Source: an uncultured Bacteroidota bacterium (GTDB lineage Bacteria > Bacteroidota > Bacteroidia > Flavobacteriales > Flavobacteriaceae). From it: a stretch of 64,000 bases of DNA. A program made the translations under genes and the position numbers. The notes beneath the pieces were generated by a model that did no database searches, was not told where the DNA came from, and was given only the letters and a program-made list of their open reading frames with translations. Of this stretch, positions 56,238 through 64,000 are shown one piece after another (positions within the stretch are counted from its first letter, which is position 1; each line of letters starts with the position of its first letter). The stretch covers positions 118,052 to 182,051 of the forward strand of contig CACPPV010000001.1 of NCBI GenBank assembly GCA_902635895.1, given 5' to 3'.

Positions 56238-57356
56238 TTATAAACGTTTTTTTCTATTTGTTTCGTAATCTTCAAAAATCATTTCCCCTAATCCTTTTAA
56301 TCCTGTGTAGAAGGCTTTTCCTTTATTAGCCTTTGTAAATTCTTGTACAAATCTTTTTAGATATGTGTCCTCAGCTATCATAAATGTGGTAATTGGGATA
56401 TTTAATCTTCTTGCTTGCTGGGCCATATTGTAGCATTTATCTACAATATATGAATCAAGACCATTACTGTTTTTATAATAGGATCCATCTTTAAGTTTTA
56501 AACAGCTTGGTTTACCGTCAGTAATCATAAAAATCTGTTTATTAGAATTTCTATTTCTTCTAAGAATGTCCATTGCCAGTTCTAAACCAGCGACAGTATT
56601 TGTATGAAATGGGCCCACATTCAAATATGGCAGCTCTTTAATTGAAATAGGACGAGCATCATTTCCAAATACTATAATATCTAATTTATCTTTTGGATAT
56701 CTTGTAGTTATAAACTCTGAAAGAGCCATGGCAACTTTCTTTGCTGGTGTGATTCTATCCTCACCATACAATATCATACTATGACTTATGTCAATCATTA
56801 AAACTGTACTCATTTGAGCTTGGTGAAATTGATCATTTATCATCAAATCTTCTTTAGATAAACTAAAATCATCTAGCCCTCCTTTAATATGTGCATTCTT
56901 TATGCTTTCAGTAATTGCTATTTTTTCAATAGAATCACCAAATTCATATTTTTTTAAGTCTCCCGAATCACTTAAACCACTTCCAGAATGTTTTGTGTTA
57001 TGATTTCCATTTCCAATTTTCTTCATTTTACCAAAAATCTGCTTTAATGCATGTTGTCTTAAAAGCATCTCAGTTTTTGCTGTTATCCCCACTCCATCAC
57101 CATTTTTTTTTGGATCAAATTCTTTTTTAATATATCCCTTCTTCAATAAATCGTCAATAAAATCTTCAATTGTATAATCCTCTGAACTTAGAACATATTC
57201 TTTATCAAGTTCCCTTAACCAATTTATCGCTTCATCAAAATCACCAGATGTGTATGTAATTAATTCCTTAAAAACTTCAAAAAGTTTCTCAAATGGTGTT
57301 TTTGATTTAGATCTATAATTAGTAAATAAAAAACCAGATTCTCTAATAGAACTCAT
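56238..57356 (-). CDS. VWA-domain protein, partner of the MoxR-like ATPase
   Basis: This 372-residue protein has a C-terminal von Willebrand A domain with the MIDAS motif DISHS in VLMIDISHSMILYGEDR, then FITTRYPKDKLDIIVFG and IFMITDGKPSCLKL. The N-terminal half is helical with KKMKKIGNGNHNTKHSG. Start ATG 57356 is chosen; a longer frame to 57398 would overlap the upstream gene. With the ATPase it probably forms a MoxR-VWA-type remodelling pair acting on an unknown target. Confidence 0.85.
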   Translation of the reverse strand: MSSIRESGFLFTNYRSKSKTPFEKLFEVFKELITYTSGDFDEAINWLRELDKEYVLSSEDYTIEDFIDDLLKKGYIKKEFDPKKNGDGVGITAKTEMLLRQHALKQIFGKMKKIGNGNHNTKHSGSGLSDSGDLKKYEFGDSIEKIAITESIKNAHIKGGLDDFSLSKEDLMINDQFHQAQMSTVLMIDISHSMILYGEDRITPAKKVAMALSEFITTRYPKDKLDIIVFGNDARPISIKELPYLNVGPFHTNTVAGLELAMDILRRNRNSNKQIFMITDGKPSCLKLKDGSYYKNSNGLDSYIVDKCYNMAQQARRLNIPITTFMIAEDTYLKRFVQEFTKANKGKAFYTGLKGLGEMIFEDYETNRKKRL

Positions 57357-57366
57357 TGACAAATCA

Positions 57367-57819
57367 TTATGTTTTTGAAGAGGTATGATCACTAACAATA
57401 TACCATTTACCTTTAATTTTTTTCCATATTAATGTGAAATGACCATGTGAATCTTCAATAGATCTTTTCAAGTGATACTCTCCAATTAAATAGGCGACAT
57501 TTTTACTAACTTTTCTTATTCTTTTAACATCAAAAGTTAACTTTCCCATAATCTGAACATTTGGATATGATTTCAAATATCTTTCTTTTGTATTTTCCCA
57601 ACCATATATAGGCCCACCACTTCCAGAAAAAACCAAATCATTAGATTTAATATAACCCTTCATAAAAGAATCAATATTTCCATCATTCCACGCGCTTTGC
57701 TGAAAATCAAGAACCTTAATTATACTTAAAGAGTCCTTTTCGGTTAATTTTGTTTGGGAATAAACGCTTAATGAAAAAATAAAAATGAAGATTAATAAAA
57801 AAATATTTTTATTTACCAT
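57367..57819 (-). CDS. Secreted NTF2-like protein (DUF4440 type)
   Basis: This 150-residue protein has a signal peptide ending SVYSQ (about residue 22). The domain contains VLDFQQSAWNDGNIDSFMKGY and closes FTLIWKKIKGKWYIVSDHTSS, the standard DUF4440/NTF2 ending. A small-ligand enzyme or binding role is possible, but nothing specific is visible. It lies 10 bp upstream of the VWA gene and overlaps the DUF2892 gene by 11 bp, so all are likely in one operon. Confidence 0.8.
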   Translation of the reverse strand: MVNKNIFLLIFIFIFSLSVYSQTKLTEKDSLSIIKVLDFQQSAWNDGNIDSFMKGYIKSNDLVFSGSGGPIYGWENTKERYLKSYPNVQIMGKLTFDVKRIRKVSKNVAYLIGEYHLKRSIEDSHGHFTLIWKKIKGKWYIVSDHTSSKT

Positions 57820-58033
57820 TCTGAATTGGATCAGTATCAGACATCACTTTATTTAAAATGAAATAAACAGGACAAAACTTTGTTAATGGACTAATTACTT
57901 GCAAAGCGCCTACTGCTACTGCAATGTACAAGAAATCTAGATTTCCAAAATTTAAAGTTAATCCTACACTGATCAAATAAAGTAAACCACAAATCGCATC
58001 ATGGGCCCTAACTTTATGTATATTTTTTTCCAT
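57809..58033 (-). CDS. DUF2892 / YgaP-like membrane protein
   Basis: This 74-residue protein has two hydrophobic helices (about 14-28 and 33-50) and the DUF2892 landmark LTKFCPVYFILNK (about 50-62) with its conserved Cys. The DUF2892 domain is the membrane part of YgaP-type proteins; here it stands alone without a rhodanese domain. It is first in the operon leading to the NTF2, VWA and MoxR genes. Confidence 0.85.
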   Translation of the reverse strand: MEKNIHKVRAHDAICGLLYLISVGLTLNFGNLDFLYIAVAVGALQVISPLTKFCPVYFILNKVMSDTDPIQNGK

Positions 58034-58098
58034 AATTGTTTTTTTTAAATTAAATATTTAATAAGATTATTGAGAACAGATTATCTTAAATATAACTA

Positions 58099-58908
58099 TT
58101 ATTTAGCTATTGTAAAAGTTTTAGATTCATCGCCAGAAACCGACCAAGTACTACCTAGATAAGTAACAATTTCATCGTTATGCTCCCCTCCAATATCCCA
58201 CATTCTTTTTTGTTTTTCAGACATAGGACCAAAATTCTCAATATTTCTGTGATTTTTTACAAAAGATTCCCATGATTTATACCAAAAGGCAGCTTGAAAA
58301 GTATACGAACTTCCACTGTAATGTCCAGTTGGGACTATAGCTAAGGCCTCACCCAGTTCAATTGCAGGCTTTCTTGTAAGTTCGTTCCACAGAGAAATAT
58401 ATTCAGATCTTTCAGACCAACGCGGATTACTTCTGTTAAATACAACAATATGTTTTTTTGAAAAGTCAAACTCACCATCAGTTATGTAAAATTGATCAGA
58501 AAAAGCTATTCTAAGTTCATCCGTATGATTTTCAAGAAATAGATTAAAATATAAGCTCCACTCTTCCTTCAACATCTTTTTTTCATCATATGAAATTTCC
58601 ATATCATCAATATTTTTATTGACTTCTTGACCAAAATTAACAGCACTTGCTTGAGAGATTGCATCATTATAAACTTCTATTATTTTAAAAGTAAAGTTAC
58701 TTCCGTATGTGTGTGAAAACAACCAAGAGGAATTCATTTTATTTTCTTTAGAACCTAGAAAATATATATCAGTAAATTTTTTATGCATTTTTACAAATTC
58801 AGACGCTTTTGATCTTGGGACATCTAAATAATAAAAGGAATGGATGTCTTGAGAATATGAGTTTAAAGTAATTAAACTTAATGTTAGTAATAAAAATAAA
58901 TTTTTCAT
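58099..58908 (-). CDS. Secreted protein of unknown function
   Basis: This 269-residue protein has a signal peptide ending NSYSQ (residue 20). The mature part begins HSFYYLDVPRSKASEFVKMH and has repeated Trp/Tyr-rich segments such as SRWLFSHTYG-like NSSWLFSHTYGSNFTF and YTFQAAFWYKSW. I do not recognise the family. It is divergent from a TetR regulator, and an 18-bp inverted repeat lies 36 bases upstream of its start. It is therefore the likely direct target of that regulator. Confidence 0.65.
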   Translation of the reverse strand: MKNLFLLLTLSLITLNSYSQDIHSFYYLDVPRSKASEFVKMHKKFTDIYFLGSKENKMNSSWLFSHTYGSNFTFKIIEVYNDAISQASAVNFGQEVNKNIDDMEISYDEKKMLKEEWSLYFNLFLENHTDELRIAFSDQFYITDGEFDFSKKHIVVFNRSNPRWSERSEYISLWNELTRKPAIELGEALAIVPTGHYSGSSYTFQAAFWYKSWESFVKNHRNIENFGPMSEKQKRMWDIGGEHNDEIVTYLGSTWSVSGDESKTFTIAK

Positions 58909-58944
58909 TGTTTTTTAAATTGTTAAGAAATAAATATAAGTAAT

Positions 58945-58962
58945 ACATTCTAATTAGTATGT
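58945..58962. promoter_or_regulatory. Candidate TetR operator, 18-bp inverted repeat (copy 3)
   Basis: ACATTCTAATTAGTATGT is symmetric at 16 of 18 positions. It lies between the secreted-protein gene (36 bases from its ATG) and the divergent TetR gene at 59104. Matching sites are at 7471-7488 and 10373-10390. An AT-rich TATATTTA box follows on the minus strand, so the repeat would overlap the promoter. Confidence 0.7.
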
Positions 58963-59103
58963 TTCAAAAAAAAAATTATATATTTATAAAACAACAACTA
59001 ATAATAGAATCTTTTTTACGAATTTTTTAGAGTTTACTGCTTTAAATTATTAATTTTACAAAATAGAACTATTTTTATTATATTATTCTAAAGCTCCAAT
59101 GCT

Positions 59104-59709
59104 GTGAAACAAGAACTGAAATCGAGAGAAACTCAGGATCTAATCATAAATACCTCCTTTGAACTATTTTATGAAAAAGGATACAATGCTACTAGCATTC
59201 CTGATGTAATGAAAAAAACTTCTTTATCAAAAGGTGCTTTTTATCATCATTTTAAAAATAAACACGAAATTGGAACTCGTGTAATTGAAGTTATTATTAA
59301 AAGAAGAATCAAAGAAGGCTTTATCGATCCTTTAAAGGAGACTGATAAGAACATTCCTGAATTATTACTTGATGTATTTACCAACAGAATAAAAAACTAT
59401 TCAGAAAGAGAAAAAGCATTAGGATGTCCTGCAAATAATTTAATTGGTGAGATCGGATATACTGAACAAGATTTCAGAATAATTCTCAAAAGTTTATTTG
59501 AAGAATGGAGACAAGCTTTAATAAATGCTCTGGAGGTTGGCAAGTCAAGAAACGAAGTAAAAAAAGATGTCAACTCCTCTGCCGCTGCAATCTCTTTAAT
59601 ATGTGCATTTGAAGGGGTAAGAAGTGTTAGAAAAGTTTATGATGATGATGTAATTTTTAATGAATTCATGGAATCTATGGGTGTTTTCATAAAAAACCTA
59701 GGCGTTTAA
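59104..59709 (+). CDS. TetR/AcrR-family transcriptional regulator
   Basis: This 201-residue protein has an N-terminal helix-turn-helix, FELFYEKGYNATSIPDVMKK, followed by SLSKGAFYHHFKNKHEI (about 18-56). A variable ligand-binding domain follows. The start is a GTG at 59104. LGCPANNLIGEIG (about 105-117) is a segment seen in AcrR-like subgroups. It is divergent from the gene at 58099 across 195 bp containing the 18-bp inverted repeat, so it probably represses that gene and perhaps the two distant genes with the same site. The ligand is unknown. Confidence 0.93.
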   Translation: MKQELKSRETQDLIINTSFELFYEKGYNATSIPDVMKKTSLSKGAFYHHFKNKHEIGTRVIEVIIKRRIKEGFIDPLKETDKNIPELLLDVFTNRIKNYSEREKALGCPANNLIGEIGYTEQDFRIILKSLFEEWRQALINALEVGKSRNEVKKDVNSSAAAISLICAFEGVRSVRKVYDDDVIFNEFMESMGVFIKNLGV

Positions 59710-59721
59710 TACATATTTTAA

Positions 59722-61329
59722 TTATCCATTTATAAACTTTTGATCTAACTCTTTAGAATCTTTATATTTTTTTCTTAAATCGTATAAATCCTTAGTCAAT
59801 TCTTCAACAATTTCGCTATACTCCGGATCGTTATAAACGTTTTTCATTTCTTTAGGATCTTTGTTTCTGTCATACAGTTCCCACTCATCAACATCGTAGT
59901 AAAAATGGACTAACTTGAAGTCTTTATTTACAATACCATAATGTCTTTTAACCATATGGACTGAGGGATATTCATAATAATGGTAATAAACTGACTTTCT
60001 AGTCCATTTATGATCTTCACCTTTAAGAATAGGAATCAAACTCTCACCTTGCATATCATTAGGAGCTTCAATCATGGCAGCCTCTAAAAAAGTTTGAGCA
60101 TAGTCCAAATTTTGAACCATCTCATCACTAGTAATTCCAGGTTTAATTTTATTGGGCCATCTAATCATCAAAGGAGTCTTAAAGGACTCGTCATAAATAA
60201 ATCTCTTATCGTACCAACCATGCTCTCCTAAATAGAATCCTTGATCTGAAGTATATACTACAATTGTATTTTCAGAAAGATTATTTTGATCGAGATAGTC
60301 TAAAACTCTACCAACATTATCATCAACCGAAGATATTGTGGCTAAATAATCTTGCATGTATCTTTGAAATTTCCATCTCATTTTTTCTTTATCAGACATT
60401 GATGGCCAATTTTCCTTAAAATCTTTATTGATTTTGTCTAGGGTTACATTGTATTTTCTTTTTTGATCTTCATTAGCCCTATTAAATGGCCCCATAAATC
60501 CATTTGGACCTGGTCTAACAACAGATTCGCCTCTTATGTACTTTATTTCTGGCTTCACATCTCCCATACTTTCTAAAGTTTGAGGTCTAACCTTACTATC
60601 GTGCATATATTGCATATGAGTGAGAATGTTCATTTCTGCAGTTTTTGCTGCAGTTCCTCTACCAGAATAATCGTCAAAAAGAGTTTCTGGTTCTGGAAAT
60701 TCTTTTTCATAAAACTCAGCAAGCTTTTCTGGACTTGGCCACCAAGGTCTATGTGGAGCTTTATGCAAATACATCATCATAAACGGCTTAGTTTTATCTC
60801 TTTTTTTATCCAACCAATTAATAGTAACATCTGTGATAATATCCGTAACATATCCAGTAATTATGGTGTCTTTTTCTTTTCCTATAAATTTTGGATTTAT
60901 GTAACTTCCCTGACCGGGAAGAATTAAAAAATCATCAACACCCTTGGGATTATTTCCGAAATGCAATTTACCAAACATTGCAGTTTGATAACCTGCTTTT
61001 TGAAACAATTGAGGAAAAGTAACTTGTGTTGTGTCAAAAGGTTTTCCGTTATCAATTTTTCCATTAATATGACTATGTTTTCCAGTAAGTATAACGGCTC
61101 TTGATGGCGCACATATTGAATTTGTAACTGAAGCATTTGAAAAAAGAATACCCTCATTGGCTATTCTATCAATATTAGGTGTTTGTATTAATCTTTGATC
61201 GTATGCACTAATAGCTTGATAAGCATGGTCATCCGACATTATAAATAATATATTTGGGCTTTTGGTGTTTTCAGATTTAGAACAACTAAAAATAAAAGGC
61301 AACAAAAAAAGTAGATAAAAATGTTTCAT
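59722..61329 (-). CDS. Sulfatase lipoprotein
   Basis: This is a 535-residue protein when started at ATG 61329, which places the lipobox PFIFSC (Cys16) correctly; an upstream ATG at 61347 is less likely. It shows ILFIMSDDHAYQAISAYD (metal Asp pair), the signature CAPSRAVILTG with Cys73 to be converted to formylglycine, MFGKLHFG, and YTSDQGFYLGEHGWYDKRF. It hydrolyses sulfate esters, presumably of polysaccharides outside the cytoplasm. It is divergent from another sulfatase, and its 3' end faces the TetR gene 12 bp away. Confidence 0.95.
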   Translation of the reverse strand: MKHFYLLFLLPFIFSCSKSENTKSPNILFIMSDDHAYQAISAYDQRLIQTPNIDRIANEGILFSNASVTNSICAPSRAVILTGKHSHINGKIDNGKPFDTTQVTFPQLFQKAGYQTAMFGKLHFGNNPKGVDDFLILPGQGSYINPKFIGKEKDTIITGYVTDIITDVTINWLDKKRDKTKPFMMMYLHKAPHRPWWPSPEKLAEFYEKEFPEPETLFDDYSGRGTAAKTAEMNILTHMQYMHDSKVRPQTLESMGDVKPEIKYIRGESVVRPGPNGFMGPFNRANEDQKRKYNVTLDKINKDFKENWPSMSDKEKMRWKFQRYMQDYLATISSVDDNVGRVLDYLDQNNLSENTIVVYTSDQGFYLGEHGWYDKRFIYDESFKTPLMIRWPNKIKPGITSDEMVQNLDYAQTFLEAAMIEAPNDMQGESLIPILKGEDHKWTRKSVYYHYYEYPSVHMVKRHYGIVNKDFKLVHFYYDVDEWELYDRNKDPKEMKNVYNDPEYSEIVEELTKDLYDLRKKYKDSKELDQKFING

Positions 61330-61396
61330 TTGTGATTGTTTGCTCAATCAATTTAATGAAAAAAAAAATTAACTTAGATAGAACTGATAAATAATT

Positions 61397-62884
61397 ATGA
61401 ATAAAAAAATTATAATTTCCTTATTTGCAGCCTTACTTTTATTGTCTTGTCAATCTGAAACTAAAAAACCAAATGTCATAATAATTTATGCTGACGATTT
61501 AGGCTTTGGAGATGTAAGTGCTTACAATCAAGGAACTTTAAACACTCCAAATGTTGACAGAATAGCCAATGAGGGAATTAGATTTAACAACGGACATTCA
61601 TCCTCTGCAACTTGTAGTCCTAGCAGATACGCATTGCTCACAGGCACATATCCTTGGAGGAATAAGAATGCTAAAATATCTACTGGAGCATCATTAATTA
61701 TTGACACCAGTCAGCAAACCTTGCCGAAAATGTTTAAAAAAAATAATTATGCAACAGCAATTATTGGAAAATGGCATTTGGGACTCGGATCTGGAAAAAT
61801 CGACTACAATACTAAAATCGTCCCTGGACCAAACGAAGTAGGTTTTGATTATTCTTATATCATGCCAGACACCCAAGACAGAGTACCTACTGTATATATT
61901 GAAAACGGTTTAGTTAAAAACCTTGAAAAAGAAGATCCGCTGTATGTAAGTTTTAAAACTAATTTCGATAATCAACCTACCGGAAAATCAAACCCAGAAC
62001 TTTTAACAACTAAATGGCACCATGGCCATTTTAACACGATTGTGAACGGAATTTCAAGAATTGGTTTTATGAAAGGTGGTAAAAAGGCACATTGGAGTGA
62101 TATCGACATGGCTGATCATTTTTTAGATATTACCAAATCTTACATCAATCAAAACAAAAACAAACCTTTTTTTCTTTTTTATTCAATGCAACAACCTCAC
62201 GTACCTAGAACGCCTCACCCAAGATTTGTAGGTAAATCTGGGATGGGTCCAAGAGGAGATGTTATTGTAGAGTTAGATTGGTGTATAGGTGAGCTTTATA
62301 AAACTTTGGAAGAAAAAAATCTTTTGGAAAACACTTTAATTATAATTTCAAGTGATAATGGCCCAGTTTTAAATGACGGATATTATGACGATGCAGTAGA
62401 AAAACTTGGAGATCACACACCCTCAGGAATATTTAGAGGAGGAAAGTACAGTCTTTTCGAAGCAGGAACCAGAGTCCCTTTTATAACTCATTGGAAAGGA
62501 ACTGTAAAACCTAATGTTTCAAATAAATTAATATCACAAATTGATCTTTTTAATTCTCTGTCGTCTATAATAGGAAGCGACCAAAAAACCCATGATGGTG
62601 AAAACCTATCAAGTTTGTTATTATCAGGTAATGGTAAAGAAAGAGAAAAGTTGATTCTTGAAGCATTCGGAAAAACAGCTTTAAAAATGAAAAATTGGGT
62701 TTTAATTCCGCCTTACAAAGGAAGTGCTGTAAGCAGATATACTAATGTTGAATTAGGAAATTCAAAAGATTATCAGCTATATAACTTAAATGATGACCCA
62801 AGTCAAAAAACAAATCTTAAAGAAACCGAAAAAGAAAAATTTATCGAATTGTTAGAGACCTACAACGAAATCATAAATAATTAG
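61397..62884 (+). CDS. Sulfatase lipoprotein (arylsulfatase type)
   Basis: This 495-residue protein has a lipoprotein signal ending LLLLSC (Cys18). It shows [18 protein letters not shown], the signature [11 protein letters not shown] (Cys73), IIGKWHLG and [10 protein letters not shown]. It acts on sulfate esters; the substrate is unknown. It is divergent from the sulfatase at 59722 across 67 bp, suggesting joint expression. The last 4 bases overlap the convergent RNase Y gene. No sulfatase-maturing enzyme is encoded in the window. Confidence 0.95.
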   Translation: MNKKIIISLFAALLLLSCQSETKKPNVIIIYADDLGFGDVSAYNQGTLNTPNVDRIANEGIRFNNGHSSSATCSPSRYALLTGTYPWRNKNAKISTGASLIIDTSQQTLPKMFKKNNYATAIIGKWHLGLGSGKIDYNTKIVPGPNEVGFDYSYIMPDTQDRVPTVYIENGLVKNLEKEDPLYVSFKTNFDNQPTGKSNPELLTTKWHHGHFNTIVNGISRIGFMKGGKKAHWSDIDMADHFLDITKSYINQNKNKPFFLFYSMQQPHVPRTPHPRFVGKSGMGPRGDVIVELDWCIGELYKTLEEKNLLENTLIIISSDNGPVLNDGYYDDAVEKLGDHTPSGIFRGGKYSLFEAGTRVPFITHWKGTVKPNVSNKLISQIDLFNSLSSIIGSDQKTHDGENLSSLLLSGNGKEREKLILEAFGKTALKMKNWVLIPPYKGSAVSRYTNVELGNSKDYQLYNLNDDPSQKTNLKETEKEKFIELLETYNEIINN

Positions 62885-64000
62885 GATGCTATATTAACAG
62901 CTCTAGTTTCTCTTATAACAGTTACTTTTACCTGACCTGGATAAGTCATATCAGTTTGTATCTTTTGCGAAATTTCAAATGATAATTTAGCAGCGTGATC
63001 GTCTGAAATTTTTTCACTTTCCACCATCACTCTTAATTCTCTTCCAGCTTGAATAGCATAAGCTTTATTTACACCTTTGAAAGAGTATGCTATATCTTCC
63101 ATTTCTTTCAATCGTTGTATATAACTATCCAAAACTTGTCTTCTTGCTCCAGGCCTCGCACCTGAAATAGCATCACAGACTTGAACAATAGGAGAAATTA
63201 AATTATCCATTTCTATTTCGTCATGGTGAGCACCTATTGCATTGCAAACGTCAGGTTTTTCACCATATTTTTCAGCCCATTGCATCCCTAGAAGTGCGTG
63301 AGGAGTTTCTGTTTCTTCTTCAGGAACTTTTCCAATATCATGAAGAAGCCCAGCTCTTTTAGCTAATTTGGGATTTAAGCCTAGTTCAGAAGACATGATA
63401 CCACAAAGTTTAGCAACTTCTCTTGAATGTTGTAATAAATTTTGACCGTAAGAAGATCTGTATTTCATTCTTCCAACAGCTTTTATTAATGCAGGATTTA
63501 AACCATGTATCCCAAGATCAATAACTGTTCTTTTACCAACCTCAATAATTTCGTTCTCTATTTCTTTTTTTGTCTTTTTTACAACTTCTTCAATTCTAGC
63601 AGGATGAATTCTTCCATCCGTAACTAACTTATGTAATGACAATCTTGCGACTTCTCTTCTCACAGAATCAAAACATGATAAAATTATTGCTTCGGGTGTA
63701 TCGTCAACAATAATTTCAACACCAGTAGCAGATTCTATTGCTCTAATGTTTCTTCCCTCACGTCCAATTATCCTTCCTTTCACATCATCAGATTCAATAT
63801 TAAAAACGGAAACACAATTATCAATAGCTTCTTCAGTTCCAACTCTTTGAATTGTACTAATTACAATTTTTTTAGCTTCCTGTCTGGCTGATAATTTGGC
63901 ATCCTCAATAATATTTTGAGTTAACTCAAGAGCTTCTGTTTTTGCTTCTGACTTTAAAGATTCTACTAATTCTTTTTTTGCATCTGAAGCAGACATACCT
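62881..64000 (-). CDS. rny: Ribonuclease Y, C-terminal part (runs off the right edge)
   Basis: About 370 residues of the C-terminal part are present; the frame stays open to the edge, so the N-terminal membrane helix and most of the coiled coil are missing. The KH domain is visible as [18 protein letters not shown], and the HD domain as [10 protein letters not shown] with AGLLHDIGK. Full-length RNase Y is about 520 residues. It starts mRNA decay at the membrane. The 3' end overlaps the convergent sulfatase by 4 bases. Confidence 0.97.
   Translation of the reverse strand, partial: GMSASDAKKELVESLKSEAKTEALELTQNIIEDAKLSARQEAKKIVISTIQRVGTEEAIDNCVSVFNIESDDVKGRIIGREGRNIRAIESATGVEIIVDDTPEAIILSCFDSVRREVARLSLHKLVTDGRIHPARIEEVVKKTKKEIENEIIEVGKRTVIDLGIHGLNPALIKAVGRMKYRSSYGQNLLQHSREVAKLCGIMSSELGLNPKLAKRAGLLHDIGKVPEEETETPHALLGMQWAEKYGEKPDVCNAIGAHHDEIEMDNLISPIVQVCDAISGARPGARRQVLDSYIQRLKEMEDIAYSFKGVNKAYAIQAGRELRVMVESEKISDDHAAKLSFEISQKIQTDMTYPGQVKVTVIRETRAVNIAS

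Overview
The window is AT-rich chromosomal DNA from a marine member of the Bacteroidota, almost certainly a flavobacterium with a compact genome. The evidence is a proteorhodopsin with a divergent beta-carotene cleavage gene and a lycopene cyclase, Bacteroidota-type promoters (TTG, 17-23 bases, TAnnTTTG), a fused SecDF, the short type of prolyl-tRNA synthetase, the bacillithiol gene bshB1, and several sulfatase lipoproteins. Genes are packed tightly. Stop/start overlaps are frequent, convergent genes overlap at their 3' ends, and no gene-free stretch reaches 300 bases. The largest gap, 48438-48683, holds nothing I can recognise. I see no insertion sequence, prophage, CRISPR array or origin.

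Layout. 1-1014: N-terminal part of a sulfatase lipoprotein. 1044-2221: a three-gene membrane/regulator module (ExbB/MotA-like channel protein, small membrane protein, XRE regulator) behind two near-identical palindromic operators. 2226-3305: CNNM/CBS membrane protein. 3395-6441: ABC ATPase, FtsX-type permease with a His/Asp/Glu repeat, DUF3299-like protein and SGNH hydrolase, probably a metal-linked export or uptake unit. 6502-11715: accessory stretch of secreted NTF2-like proteins, thioesterase, folE, a 30-residue CDGSH protein, YceI, HxlR regulator and tRNA-His. 11793-19019: DoxX, bshB1, Cys/Met PLP enzyme, glutathione peroxidase, clpS, tpiA, an orphan permease, DUF1599, folP and the c-di-AMP synthase cdaA. 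18991-42706: mostly housekeeping (ABC exporter, truA, rho, rpsT, tRNA-Glu, proS, cysS, yidD, lgt, secDF, mdh, gyrB, asnB, ftsE, typA, kdsA), then tmRNA. 43307-48437: surface polysaccharide cluster with a WecE-type aminotransferase, GNAT acetyltransferase, glycosyltransferase, membrane protein and a PhyH-type dioxygenase. 48684-54359: retinal/rhodopsin region with crtY, an M28 peptidase and a Kazal-type lipoprotein in one overlapping operon. 54396-58033: MoxR-like ATPase with a VWA partner and small proteins. 58099-59709: secreted protein divergent from a TetR regulator. 59722-64000: two divergent sulfatases and RNase Y (partial).

The strongest new signal is an 18-bp inverted repeat (consensus near ACATTCTAATTAGAATGT). 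It occurs three times, each 30-36 bases upstream of a start codon on the minus strand (genes at 6502-7434, 9830-10342 and 58099-58908). One copy lies in the intergenic region next to the TetR gene, which suggests a small TetR-controlled regulon of secreted proteins. Other points worth a look are the twin palindromes at 1044-1100, the His-rich permease, the 30-residue CDGSH protein, and the crtY-peptidase-Kazal operon.
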